A stretch of 40,026 nucleotides of DNA. Source: CAYOZN01 sp964408455. Its GTDB lineage: Bacteria; Planctomycetota; Phycisphaerae; UBA1845; UTPLA1. Position 1 is the first letter of the stretch. Each line of letters begins with the position of its first letter. Location of the stretch: the NCBI GenBank assembly GCA_964408455.1, contig CAYOZN010000037.1, positions 1 to 40,026 of the forward strand. The letters are read 5' to 3'. The notes beneath the pieces are model-generated. The model was not told the origin of the DNA. It did not search any database and saw only the letters and a list, made by a program, of their open reading frames with translations. The position numbers were made by a program, and so were the translations under genes. Shown here in pieces: positions 25,565 through 33,321 of the stretch.

Positions 25565-27658
25565 TCACGCCACGTCCAGCATACCCAGTGCGTCGCCATA
25601 GCGGTTTGTCAGCATTTCGCGAATGGGAACGTGCTCGCGGCGCCTCAGCCTCGCATCGCTTTGCAGCATCGACTCCGCGTCCCGTTGGGCCATCCGCAGC
25701 AGCTCCCCGTCCCGCAGCAGGTCCGCCGCCCGCAGCTCCGGCAGGCCATGCTGCCGCGTCCCCATCATCTCCCCCGGCCCGCGCAGCCGCAGGTCTGCCT
25801 CGGCGATCTCAAATCCGTCGTTCGTCTGTGCCAGAACGCCCAGCCGTTCGTTCTCGCCGGCCTGCGACGATTGCACCATCAGAAAGCACCAGCCGGGCTT
25901 CTCGCCGCGGCCCACCCTGCCACGAAGCTGGTGCAACTGCGACAGTCCATAGCGCTCGGCGTGCTCGATCACGATGCATGTCGCATTTGCCACGTCGATG
26001 CCCACTTCAATCACCGTCGTCGAGACCAGCACATCGATCCTGCCCGCCGCAAAATCCTGCATCACCGCGTCGCGCTCCTCCGTCGTCAGCCGCCCGTGCA
26101 TCAGGCCCACGCGCCGCCGTGGGAATACACTGTCCTTCAGTCGCTCGTATTCGCTCGTCGCCGCGCGCAGCTCGGTCTTGTCACTCTCGTCGATGATGGG
26201 ATACACCACGTACGCCTGTTCGCCGGTCTCCAGCCGCCGTCGGATGAACTCCCACGTCGCCGGCTGATCGCGCCGCAGGCACACCCGCGTCGTGATCGGC
26301 GCTCGCCCCGGCGGCAGCTCGTCGATCGTCGTCACATCGAGATCGCCGAACACCGTCATCGCCAGCGTGCGCGGGATCGGCGTCGCCGTCATCACCAGGT
26401 AGTGCGGCGCCGGCCCTTTGCCGCGCATGATCGCCCGCTGCCGAACGCCGAAACGGTGCTGCTCATCCACAATCACCAGCCCCAGCCCGGCGAACTGCAC
26501 ATCCTCCTGAATCAGCGCGTGCGTGCCGACGACAATGTTCATATCCCCGGACGCGATCGCCGCCAGCACCTGCCGCCGCCGCCCGGCTTTGAGATTGCCG
26601 GTGAGCAGCCCGCTCTGCACGCGGCTGCCGGCGAGGAATCGTTCGATCGAACGGGCGTGCTGCTCGGCCAACAGCTCGGTCGGCGCCATGATCGCCGCCT
26701 GCGCCTTGTGGGCCACTGCAGTCAGCGCCGCATATAGCGCGACCACCGTCTTGCCGCAGCCCACGTCGCCCTGCAAGAGCCGGTTCATCGGCACCGGCTT
26801 CGACAGATCGGCCGCGATGGATTTGACCGCCTTGTCCTGCGATCCCGTCAGCGGGAATGGAAAGCGCCTGCGGATCCGCGCGTCGATCTCGGCCGTGACC
26901 GGCAGTGCCAGCGCCGTGGCGCCGCTGCGTCGCTGCCGCCGGCCGATCTGCACCGCCAGTTGCATCAGCAGCAGCTCGTCGTAGGCCAGCCGCCTCCGCG
27001 CCTGTTCCGCGTCCTCGTCGTTCGTCGGCCGGTGCAGCATCTGAAGCGCCCACCGTCGCCCGGAGAGGGTGCGCTCCTTGAGAAAGCCGTCGCTGTGGCA
27101 CTCCTGCACCTGCGCCAGCAGCCGGTCGAGATTCGAGTGTATGAGCCGGCCGATCTGCTCGCTCGACAGGCCGGCCGTCGCCGGGTAGACGCCGTCGAAC
27201 CGGGCGGGCTCGCGCTCGCTGATCGGCCCGGCATCCTGCGAGAGCACCGCGATCTTCGGATTTACCAGTTGCGGCAGATCGCGATAGGCCCCCACGCGCC
27301 CCGTCGCCCGTACCACCATGCCCCGTTCCAGCTTCTGGACCATCCACGGCGCATTGAACCACGTCAGCCCGCAGCGCCCGGTATTGTCGATCAGCGTCGC
27401 CGCCACGCTGCGGCCAAGCCGGCCCATTCGCGTCTGCACCGCGGCGATGCGGCCCACGACCGTGGCGTACATCCCCTCGTCGAGGTTTTCGATCGTCCGG
27501 CTTTCCGTCTTCGTGTGTCGAACGGGAAAATACTCGAGCAGATCGCCCGCCGTGCGGATGCCCAGCTTGTTCAGGTGTGCCGCGCGCGAAGGGCCGACGC
27601 CGGGCAGGTATTGCACGTCGTCCCCAAGGCGGACTTCTCGCGCGCCGCTCTTACTCAT
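25565..27658 (-). CDS. recG: ATP-dependent DNA helicase RecG
   Basis: Branch-migrates Holliday junctions and reverses stalled forks. The 697-residue length is standard. The N-terminal wedge/OB region (~10-190) contains YLPGVGPSRAAHLNKLGI. The helicase motifs follow: LLQGDVGCGKTVVALY (Walker A, Cys where Ser is common), IMAPTELLAEQHA, VVGTHALIQ, VIVDEQHRFGV, MTATPIPRTLAMTVFGDLD. The second RecA domain has LMHGRLTTEERD, STTVIEVGIDV and HQLRGRVGRG. The ATG at 27658 overlaps the stop of the LysM lipoprotein gene by 4 bases, so translation is probably coupled. The frame extends upstream into that gene but without family homology. Confidence 0.96.
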   Translation of the reverse strand: MSKSGAREVRLGDDVQYLPGVGPSRAAHLNKLGIRTAGDLLEYFPVRHTKTESRTIENLDEGMYATVVGRIAAVQTRMGRLGRSVAATLIDNTGRCGLTWFNAPWMVQKLERGMVVRATGRVGAYRDLPQLVNPKIAVLSQDAGPISEREPARFDGVYPATAGLSSEQIGRLIHSNLDRLLAQVQECHSDGFLKERTLSGRRWALQMLHRPTNDEDAEQARRRLAYDELLLMQLAVQIGRRQRRSGATALALPVTAEIDARIRRRFPFPLTGSQDKAVKSIAADLSKPVPMNRLLQGDVGCGKTVVALYAALTAVAHKAQAAIMAPTELLAEQHARSIERFLAGSRVQSGLLTGNLKAGRRRQVLAAIASGDMNIVVGTHALIQEDVQFAGLGLVIVDEQHRFGVRQRAIMRGKGPAPHYLVMTATPIPRTLAMTVFGDLDVTTIDELPPGRAPITTRVCLRRDQPATWEFIRRRLETGEQAYVVYPIIDESDKTELRAATSEYERLKDSVFPRRRVGLMHGRLTTEERDAVMQDFAAGRIDVLVSTTVIEVGIDVANATCIVIEHAERYGLSQLHQLRGRVGRGEKPGWCFLMVQSSQAGENERLGVLAQTNDGFEIAEADLRLRGPGEMMGTRQHGLPELRAADLLRDGELLRMAQRDAESMLQSDARLRRREHVPIREMLTNRYGDALGMLDVA

Positions 27659-28005
27659 GGAATGATGAGCTTCATGCCCACGTCCAGATCGCTCGGCTGC
27701 CGGATGCGATTGCGATTCGCCGACAGGATGCGCCGCCAGTGCCGGCTGTCCCCGTAATAGTTCTGCGCCAGGCTCCACAGCGTATCGCCCGTTTCCACCC
27801 GATGGATGCGGCCCGGCACCATCGACACGTCGAAGCCCGGCTCGCTCCCTTCCGGCGAATTCGAAGCCGCCGCGGAGTTCGGTGTCGATGATTGCCTTAC
27901 CGGCGGCTCGCGAGACGCGCACCCCGCATGCAGCACGACGGCCATGCACGCAGTCAGTGCCACCCGGCGGGCGTTCGGGCGGCATTCTCGCAGCATCGAC
28001 ACCAT
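27655..28005 (-). CDS. Small LysM-domain lipoprotein
   Basis: A 116-residue exported protein with an N-terminal hydrophobic segment ending in a lipobox-like VVLHAGC (C29; His at -3 is unusual). A Ser/Asn/Pro-rich linker leads to one LysM domain (~68-116: HRVETGDTLWSLAQNYYGD ... DVGMKLIIP) that binds peptidoglycan-type glycans. Start at the ATG 28005, preceded by GGAAGAG. The longer frame upstream is not protein-like. It is translated ahead of recG with an ATGA overlap, from a promoter at 28075-28104. Confidence 0.8.
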   Translation of the reverse strand: MVSMLRECRPNARRVALTACMAVVLHAGCASREPPVRQSSTPNSAAASNSPEGSEPGFDVSMVPGRIHRVETGDTLWSLAQNYYGDSRHWRRILSANRNRIRQPSDLDVGMKLIIP

Positions 28006-28074
28006 CAATTCTCTTCCCTGAAGCGGGCGTTCCGATCCTTCGTCTTCACGGCCGTCGCGAACAGTCGCCGTGGT

Positions 28075-28104
28075 ATTTTCCGCAACTCGCGCCATCGCTG
28101 TCAA
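28075..28104 (-). promoter_or_regulatory. Predicted promoter of the LysM-recG operon
   Basis: On the minus strand: perfect -35 TTGACA (28099-28104), 18-nt spacer, -10 GAAAAT (28075-28080, four of six). It lies in the 361-bp gap with the divergent PfkB gene and gives a leader of about 65 nt. Confidence 0.5.
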
Positions 28105-28210
28105 CTTACGCATCGACCAGTCCGTACGCGATCTGCACCGGCGACCAATCCAGCCTGCCGGCCGAATCGCAGGCCAGTTTGGCCGGTCTCGACGAGCCCT
28201 GTGCCGCCGA

Positions 28211-28239
28211 TTGACCCCACGCGGCGCATATCCGACAAT
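28211..28239 (+). promoter_or_regulatory. Predicted promoter of the PfkB kinase gene
   Basis: -35 TTGACC (28211-28216), 17-nt spacer, -10 GACAAT (28234-28239), each five of six to consensus. The leader to the ATG at 28367 is about 120 nt. Nothing else in the divergent gap looks coding. Confidence 0.55.
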
Positions 28240-28366
28240 CGTCCGTCGCGCCACAAAGCGCGTCGCGGCCGTCCCTCGTAACGAAAGGCGGATCGCGCCC
28301 CGGGCCCGCGAGACAGCCCACCCACAACGAAAACGGCGTATCGACCCGGAAGGAGCTACCCGCTGC

Positions 28367-29269
28367 ATGTCCCTCCTCGTCACAGGCACCATCGGCATCG
28401 ACACCATCGAAACACCCGGGGGCCGCGCCGAAAACGTCATGGGCGGTTCGGCCGCCCACTTCGCCTTTGCCGCGGCCCTGGTGCACCCTGTCCGCCTGGT
28501 CGGCGTCGTCGGCGGCGATTTTCCCGCGGAATTCCAACGCCATTTTCACGGCCGGCCCATCGACACGGCCGGCCTTGAAGTCCGCGCCGCCTCGAAGACG
28601 TTCAGCTGGCACGGCCGCTACCACGAAAACATGAACCATCGCGACAGCCTGCGGACCGATCTGAATGTCATTGCCGAGGCACCGCCGCGCATTCCCGACG
28701 CCTTCCGCGACTCGCAGTTCGTCTTTCTCGCCAACACCCATCCTGCCATTCAGCGCGGCTTCGTCGAACAACTCACCGGCCCCTCCCTCGTCGTCTGCGA
28801 CACCATGGACCTGTGGATCACATCCGCCCGCGAAGATCTGCTGGCCATGCTGAAGCAGGTCCACGGCATCGTGCTCAACGACGGCGAGGCCCGCATGCTC
28901 TCCTGTCACGACGACATCTTCCTCGCCGCCCGCACCGTGCTCGAAATGGGCCCCGCCTTCGTCGTCGTCAAGAAGGGCGAATTCGGCTCCATGCTCATGA
29001 TGCGCGACGAACTCGTCGTGCTGCCCGCCTTTCCCACGCAGGCCGTGCGCGACCCCACCGGCGCCGGCGACAGCTTTGCCGGCGGCATGATGGCCTGCCT
29101 GGCCGCCGAGAACAGGCTCGACATGCCCACGCTCAAGCGTGCATTGGCCTATGGCGCATGCGTCGCCAGCATCACGATCGAGGACTTCTCGCTCGACGCC
29201 ATCCGCCGCGCAGACGCGGCCGAAGTCCAGCGCCGTATCGAACGCTATCGCGAAATGCTGCGCATCTGA
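28367..29269 (+). CDS. PfkB/ribokinase-family sugar or nucleoside kinase
   Basis: Phosphorylates a sugar or nucleoside hydroxyl with ATP in the cytoplasm. The 300-residue protein has the N-terminal GG substrate motif (VMGGSAAHFAFAAA) and the C-terminal PfkB signature VRDPTGAGDSFAGGMMA with catalytic D235 and the GAGD anion hole. FVVVKKGEFGSML is the ATP-side strand. The substrate cannot be told from sequence. The ATG at 28367 has AAGGAG 11 nt upstream; the frame is open further up but across the promoter. thpR follows 103 bp later on the same strand. Confidence 0.88.
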   Translation: MSLLVTGTIGIDTIETPGGRAENVMGGSAAHFAFAAALVHPVRLVGVVGGDFPAEFQRHFHGRPIDTAGLEVRAASKTFSWHGRYHENMNHRDSLRTDLNVIAEAPPRIPDAFRDSQFVFLANTHPAIQRGFVEQLTGPSLVVCDTMDLWITSAREDLLAMLKQVHGIVLNDGEARMLSCHDDIFLAARTVLEMGPAFVVVKKGEFGSMLMMRDELVVLPAFPTQAVRDPTGAGDSFAGGMMACLAAENRLDMPTLKRALAYGACVASITIEDFSLDAIRRADAAEVQRRIERYREMLRI

Positions 29270-29372
29270 CAGGAGAGGGAACGGGGAACAGGAAGCGACA
29301 TGGCCGGCAGGGCGGCTTTACTGATCGGTCCGATTCGGCTGAACTGTTCAATCCGAAACAGCCTTTTTCGCC

Positions 29373-29942
29373 ATGCGCACCTTCATCGCCATCGATCTGG
29401 ACGCGGCCGTTCGCGAAAAGCTGGCGGACATGCAGGACGCCCTTCGCCCCAAGGCCGGCAGACTCAAGTGGGTCGCCCCCGGCAACATCCATCTCACGCT
29501 CAAGTTCCTCGGTGACACCTCTGCGGCACAGGCGGAGCAGGTCACGCAGGCGCTGGCGCAGCTCGCCGCCGAGATCGCCCCGTTCGACATCCGCGTCGAG
29601 GGCCTCGGCGTCTTCGGCCCGCGCGGGCCGGTCCGCGTCGTCTGGGCCGGCATCACCGATTCACAGGGGCGACTCGCCGCATTGCAACGCGCGGTCGAGT
29701 CCCGCATCGCCCCGCTCGGATTCCCAAGCGAGGACCGCTCATTCTCCCCGCACCTGACCCTCGCCCGCGCCGGCCGCGATCGACCAAATCCACACCTCCG
29801 CGAACTGATCGCCCGCCAGCCGAATTTCTTCGGCAACACGCTGCATATGGATGTAATCACGTTGTATGCATCAATGCCCGGCCCGAAGGGACTGACCTAC
29901 AATCCGCTCGGCCGATTCGTCTTGGCCATGAACAAAGGGTAG
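29373..29942 (+). CDS. thpR: RNA 2',3'-cyclic phosphodiesterase (2H family)
   Basis: 2H phosphoesterase that opens 2',3'-cyclic phosphates at RNA ends and is historically called 2'-5' RNA ligase. The 189-residue length fits. The two catalytic HxTx motifs are H40-L-T-L (NIHLTLKFLGD) and H127-L-T-L (FSPHLTLARAG). The family's opening MRTFIAIDLD and closing ITLYASMPGPKGLTYNPL are both present. It follows the PfkB kinase on the same strand and ends in a region of convergent transcription. Confidence 0.93.
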   Translation: MRTFIAIDLDAAVREKLADMQDALRPKAGRLKWVAPGNIHLTLKFLGDTSAAQAEQVTQALAQLAAEIAPFDIRVEGLGVFGPRGPVRVVWAGITDSQGRLAALQRAVESRIAPLGFPSEDRSFSPHLTLARAGRDRPNPHLRELIARQPNFFGNTLHMDVITLYASMPGPKGLTYNPLGRFVLAMNKG

Positions 29943-29944
29943 CA

Positions 29945-29963
29945 TGGTGTCGTGCCGACACCA
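29945..29963. terminator. Hairpin between convergent genes
   Basis: An 8-bp perfect stem TGGTGTCG/CGACACCA with a 3-nt loop, 3 nt after the thpR stop and before the convergent minus-strand gene ending at 30043. No T-run on the plus side, so it is a weak or factor-assisted terminator. Confidence 0.4.
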
Positions 29964-30042
29964 AACGCGCATTTCAGGGTCTCGCTCGTCTGGCAAATGG
30001 CATACGCGGGTCGCGAGATTCAATCGCAGTCGAGAATTTGAG

Positions 30043-30558
30043 TCAGCGCCCGTAATTCGAGACTTGTTCGCCGGTCATGGGACGGTTTGTGCGCAAATCA
30101 CGAATGATGACATTTCCGCGCTCGTCGATAACCACAATTGAAAAGTCATACCACCCTTGCAGTTGCGCGACCGGGAGTCGGATAATCCGGCGTTCGGCCG
30201 AGGGCTCTAGCGAGTCATCGAAATCCACGCCGTTGACGCTAGCGGTCATCTTCACGGAAGTAATTTGAAAGTGCCGAGATTCTGGCGAGTCGGACTTAAG
30301 AGCACTGTTCTCCGGCGGCACGGTGGGCGGCATATGACTAACGAGCGGCTTGAGAATAACCTCAATGTTCTCACCATGTACTTCTGCAAACATCTCTAAC
30401 TGCAGCGTGTAGTAGCGACACGAGAGCGAGCGCGCCAACGGCATCACATTTGCTGCCGCCGACGGACCTACATGTAAGTTCCACATATGCACGCACAGTG
30501 AAATGGTTATCGCAAAAAGCACAACCAGCCCAATGCCAATGGATACGCGTTTCTTCAT
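30043..30558 (-). CDS. Small exported or membrane-anchored protein, unknown family (member C of cluster)
   Basis: 171 residues with one N-terminal hydrophobic helix (IGIGLVVLFAITISLCVHM) that is either an uncleaved anchor or a signal peptide, then a beta-rich extracytoplasmic domain. YYTLQLEMFAEVHGENIEV and SVNGVDF...RRIIRLPVAQL match the pattern of the upstream gene at 30618 (NYTIRLEIVGYKVGSDVEF, GVNGRSYPF...MVRIPYSEF), so the two look like diverged paralogues. It is more AT-rich than the surrounding genes. There is no clear ribosome-binding site, and a terminator-like hairpin lies 11 nt upstream of its ATG, so expression may depend on read-through or coupling. I do not recognise the family. 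Confidence 0.65.
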   Translation of the reverse strand: MKKRVSIGIGLVVLFAITISLCVHMWNLHVGPSAAANVMPLARSLSCRYYTLQLEMFAEVHGENIEVILKPLVSHMPPTVPPENSALKSDSPESRHFQITSVKMTASVNGVDFDDSLEPSAERRIIRLPVAQLQGWYDFSIVVIDERGNVIIRDLRTNRPMTGEQVSNYGR

Positions 30559-30568
30559 TGAACAAAGA

Positions 30569-30599
30569 GCGGGTGCCCCACGTTGCGCGAGGCACCCGC
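30569..30599 (-). terminator. Terminator/attenuator hairpin between two cluster genes
   Basis: Read on the minus strand, GCGGGTGCC and GGCACCCGC (9 bp, 13-nt loop) are followed by TCTTTGTT. It sits just after the stop of the gene at 30618 and just before the ATG at 30558, so it would reduce transcription of the last gene. Confidence 0.6.
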
Positions 30600-30617
30600 A
30601 TCAATCAGTCTATGTTG

Positions 30618-31046
30618 CTATCGCGTAATGGTGTACGAATCGTCCCACAAATCGACGTCTTGTTCATCAACGACCCACATGGCAACACGTACCCTCGGCT
30701 TGTCAAATTCTGAATACGGGATCCTAACCATCAATCCACCGCTAACAGTTGGAACCGATTCAAAGGGATAGCTCCGTCCATTTACGCCGATGTGGCCATG
30801 GTTCGGAGTTGCCTGAATCGATCCCTCAAAATCGGGATCACTGGGAACGTAGGGAAGCTCCTCAACGTAAAACTCGACATCACTACCGACCTTATAGCCG
30901 ACAATTTCCAGCCGAATTGTGTAGTTTCGGTCACGGAAAACCAGATCGCCGGAATGGCTGCCCCCATCGGCAAAGGCTGCACGGATGCTGAGAACTCCCA
31001 TTGCTGAGCAAGCAAGAACCAGAACTACAAAAGTAAACTTTTTCAT
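30618..31046 (-). CDS. Small secreted beta-rich protein, unknown family (member B of cluster)
   Basis: 142 residues with a signal peptide (KKFTFVVLVLACSAMGVLSIRAAFA) and a beta-rich mature domain of about 115 residues with many aromatic and acidic residues (DVEFYVEELPYVPSDPDFEG). Start at the ATG 31046, preceded by AAAGGAG; the longer frame upstream is not used. It lies 37 bp downstream of the gene at 31084 and appears paralogous to the gene at 30043. AT-richer than the neighbourhood. I do not recognise the family; a structural or adhesive surface role is only a guess. Confidence 0.75.
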   Translation of the reverse strand: MKKFTFVVLVLACSAMGVLSIRAAFADGGSHSGDLVFRDRNYTIRLEIVGYKVGSDVEFYVEELPYVPSDPDFEGSIQATPNHGHIGVNGRSYPFESVPTVSGGLMVRIPYSEFDKPRVRVAMWVVDEQDVDLWDDSYTITR

Positions 31047-31083
31047 GTCTACTCCTTTCGGAACCTGTGACGTTGCGTCATCG

Positions 31084-31575
31084 TTAGGGTTTGACTCCAA
31101 TATCGACTTTAACCTTAATTCCGCTGGTCGTTTCAACTTCGGCATTCAATCGCGGAGGTGGATCGGTCGAACCAACATCAAACGTCGTGGAGCCGGTGCT
31201 GGCCGTAGTCAAACCGGTGCCGCTGGTATCCTCAATTTCCTCTTCGTGGTACACCTCACCTGGATCGGGTTTCCCGTTGCCGTTTCTGTCAGTGTATATC
31301 TTCACCTTCAGCTTCTTGATCGTCTGACCTCCTGAAGCCGTTACGGTGATGCCGGACCCCTCCACTGTAACACCGTTCTGAACGAACGTCCCGCTCATCG
31401 TTCCAATCGTGATCTGGCCATTGTTCAGTGTCTTGGCAAGGCTGAACGATGCCGTAGCACTGCAAGTGGCGCCCAACGAGAGGCCAGCACACATAGTAGT
31501 TGCGACCAGGACCGAAAGCCTGATTCGCATTAATCCTCGCATAGTCTGGTGTGATTGAGAATGCTGTTTTCGCAT
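31084..31575 (-). CDS. Small secreted Gly/Ser/Thr-rich protein with a calcium-loop-like motif (member A of cluster)
   Basis: 163 residues from the ATG at 31575 (GGAAGGAA upstream). An extended signal region (RIRLSVLVATTMCAGLSLG) leads to a mature part of low hydrophobicity with Gly/Ser/Thr strands (GQITIGTMSGTFVQNGVTVE) and one EF-hand-like loop DRNGNGKPDPGE. That loop is similar to those in dockerin-type proteins. First gene of a three-gene unit with 31046 and 30558. Its probable promoter carries the 13-C tract. I do not recognise the family; a surface-exposed role is inferred from export and promoter design. Confidence 0.72.
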   Translation of the reverse strand: MRKQHSQSHQTMRGLMRIRLSVLVATTMCAGLSLGATCSATASFSLAKTLNNGQITIGTMSGTFVQNGVTVEGSGITVTASGGQTIKKLKVKIYTDRNGNGKPDPGEVYHEEEIEDTSGTGLTTASTGSTTFDVGSTDPPPRLNAEVETTSGIKVKVDIGVKP

Positions 31576-31712
31576 GCAGTTCCTTCCCTTTAGAGTGTCA
31601 CTCTCCCGAAAGGAGTCGTACGCCTCCCTTTGGACTTTTGGCCCGAGACAATCGCTCTTAGAAGGGCCCGAGAGTGAGCGGAGAACTTTTTGACCAAGTC
31701 CCCACGGAGAGA

Positions 31713-31743
31713 ACCATAGCAAAGGGGGGGGGGGGGAAGTAAA
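31713..31743 (-). promoter_or_regulatory. Predicted promoter with homopolymeric spacer (possible phase variation)
   Basis: Read on the minus strand: -35 TTTACT (31738-31743), a 19-nt spacer made of T, 13 C and TTTGC, then an extended -10, TGC followed by TATGGT (31713-31718). The leader to the ATG at 31575 is about 130 nt. Loss of two C would give the optimal 17-nt spacer, so tract length could tune or switch transcription of the three secreted-protein genes. Confidence 0.5.
31724..31736. repeat. Homopolymeric tract of 13 G (C on the minus strand)
   Basis: Uninterrupted run of 13 G at 31724-31736, the longest mononucleotide run I noticed in the window. It is flanked by AAA and AAG. Such tracts are prone to slipped-strand length change; the exact length in the assembly may itself be uncertain. 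Confidence 0.95.
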
Positions 31744-31866
31744 GACTTTTCTTCGGTTTCTCCTTCCACATTTGGGCGCGCAGCGTAACCGGTTCTCGTC
31801 ACTACTGCCGTGGGCGTCGCGTTCAGCACGAATTTTGGCTCGCTGGAGCTAGTGCCTAGCCCTGCT

Positions 31867-31895
31867 TTGCCGTTGAATCGGTCGCACGCTAAGAT
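31867..31895 (+). promoter_or_regulatory. Predicted promoter of the NtrC-type regulator
   Basis: -35 TTGCCG (31867-31872), 17-nt spacer, -10 TAAGAT (31890-31895), 39 nt before the ATG at 31935. It is divergent from the poly-C promoter. Confidence 0.4.
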
Positions 31896-31934
31896 TCTGC
31901 CAATTAACAGTTTGCCGCAGCTAACCTACTTTCC

Positions 31935-33296
31935 ATGTCCGAAACCGCCTTCATCCTGATCGTCGAGGACGAGCCCTCCCTCGGCGAGGCCATTAAAGAG
32001 GGTCTCGAGCGTGCCGGTCACGTCTGCCGCCTCGTCGACGATGGCGAGGCCGCCATCGAGTCGCTCAAAAAGCGCCCGCCCCACGTCGTCGTATCTGACT
32101 ATCGCCTCGGCGGTCGAATGACCGGGCTCGATGTGCTGCGCGACGCCCGCGCCCACAACCCCTGGACGCAGACCATCCTCATCACCGCCCACGGCGATGA
32201 GGGTGTAGCCCGCGATGCCTTCAAGGACGTGGGCGTCTTCGACTATCTGAAGAAGCCGCTCGATCTGGACCTGCTCCGCCGCCAGGTCGCCAGCGCCGCC
32301 CGCCAGGCCATGATGCTCCGCGAGAACATCTCGATGAAGGAGCAGCTCGCCAGCGCCGACAGCTTCGAGGGCATTATCGCTCACTCGAGCGCCATGAAGA
32401 GCGTGCTCGATCGCGTCCGCCGCCTCGCCAAGACCAAGCTGACGGTGCTCATCTACGGCGAGAGCGGCACGGGCAAGGAGCTGATCGCCCGGGCGATTCA
32501 CAAGCACTCCGACCGCCGGTCAAAACCCTGGGTCGCCGTGAACTGCGCCGGCATCTCGGAGGGCATCACCGAGAGCGAGCTGTTCGGTCACGTGAAGGGC
32601 GCCTTCACCAACGCCAATACCGACCGCCGCGGGTATTTCGAGGAGGCCGACGGTGGCACCATCTTTCTCGACGAGATCGGCGATATGCCGCTCTCGATGC
32701 AGGCCAAGCTGCTCCGCGTGCTGGAGAATGGCGAAGTCATCCGCGTCGGTTCGAGCAGGCCCATCCACGTCGACGTGCGCGTGGTCGCGGCGACCAACCA
32801 GCCGATCAAGGAGCTGGTGCACGAGAAGAAATTCCGCGAGGACCTGTTCTATCGCATCAACCAGGCCGAGATCAACCTGCTGCCGCTGCGGAGCCGCACC
32901 GATGACATCGCCCCGCTGGTGCTCCACTTCGTCGAGCAGGCGAATGCCGCCCACGGCTCCAGCGTGAAGAGCATCACGCGCGAGGCCCTCTCCCGCCTGC
33001 ACAACTACCGCTGGCCCGGCAACATCCGCGAACTGGAGAACGTCGTTAACCAGATCGTCGCCATGTGCGATCGCGAAGTCATCGACGTGGGCGATCTTCC
33101 GCCGCCGATCAGCAGCAGCACCGACATCGTGCCCGTGCATCCGCGGCCCTTCAACGCGACATTGGCGGAGATCGAGAAGCTGGCGATTCAGCAGGCATTG
33201 GCGCAAAACGGGGGCAATCGCGAGAAGGCGGCGCGTCAGCTTGGCATCGGTGCGCGGACGCTGTATCGGAAGTTGAAGGAGTTCGGGATCAGCTAA
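31935..33296 (+). CDS. NtrC-family response regulator with altered GAFTGA loop
   Basis: 453-residue transcription regulator. A receiver domain (1-120) has acidic residues E11/D12, phosphoacceptor D55 (VVVSDYRLGG) and K106/K107. The AAA+ domain (~145-385) has Walker A GESGTGKE (175-182), Walker B GGTIFLDEIGD and the arginine-finger region FREDLFYRIN. A Fis-type helix-turn-helix closes the protein (NREKAARQLGIGARTLYRKL, to 453). The sigma-54 contact loop reads GAFTNA (222-227) instead of GAFTGA. Family members activate sigma-54 promoters when phosphorylated; this change may weaken or alter sigma-54 contact. No cognate kinase is adjacent; the hybrid kinase at 36901 is 3.6 kb away. Confidence 0.92.
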   Translation: MSETAFILIVEDEPSLGEAIKEGLERAGHVCRLVDDGEAAIESLKKRPPHVVVSDYRLGGRMTGLDVLRDARAHNPWTQTILITAHGDEGVARDAFKDVGVFDYLKKPLDLDLLRRQVASAARQAMMLRENISMKEQLASADSFEGIIAHSSAMKSVLDRVRRLAKTKLTVLIYGESGTGKELIARAIHKHSDRRSKPWVAVNCAGISEGITESELFGHVKGAFTNANTDRRGYFEEADGGTIFLDEIGDMPLSMQAKLLRVLENGEVIRVGSSRPIHVDVRVVAATNQPIKELVHEKKFREDLFYRINQAEINLLPLRSRTDDIAPLVLHFVEQANAAHGSSVKSITREALSRLHNYRWPGNIRELENVVNQIVAMCDREVIDVGDLPPPISSSTDIVPVHPRPFNATLAEIEKLAIQQALAQNGGNREKAARQLGIGARTLYRKLKEFGIS

Positions 33297-33321
33297 AGGC
33301 AGTCGCAAGGAGTCGCCTTGC

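Noticed and set aside
31590..31829. 79-codon minus-strand frame reading through the poly-C tract as a proline run
   Set aside because: No ribosome-binding site or protein-like sequence. The tract fits better as a promoter spacer, though a translated switch cannot be fully excluded.
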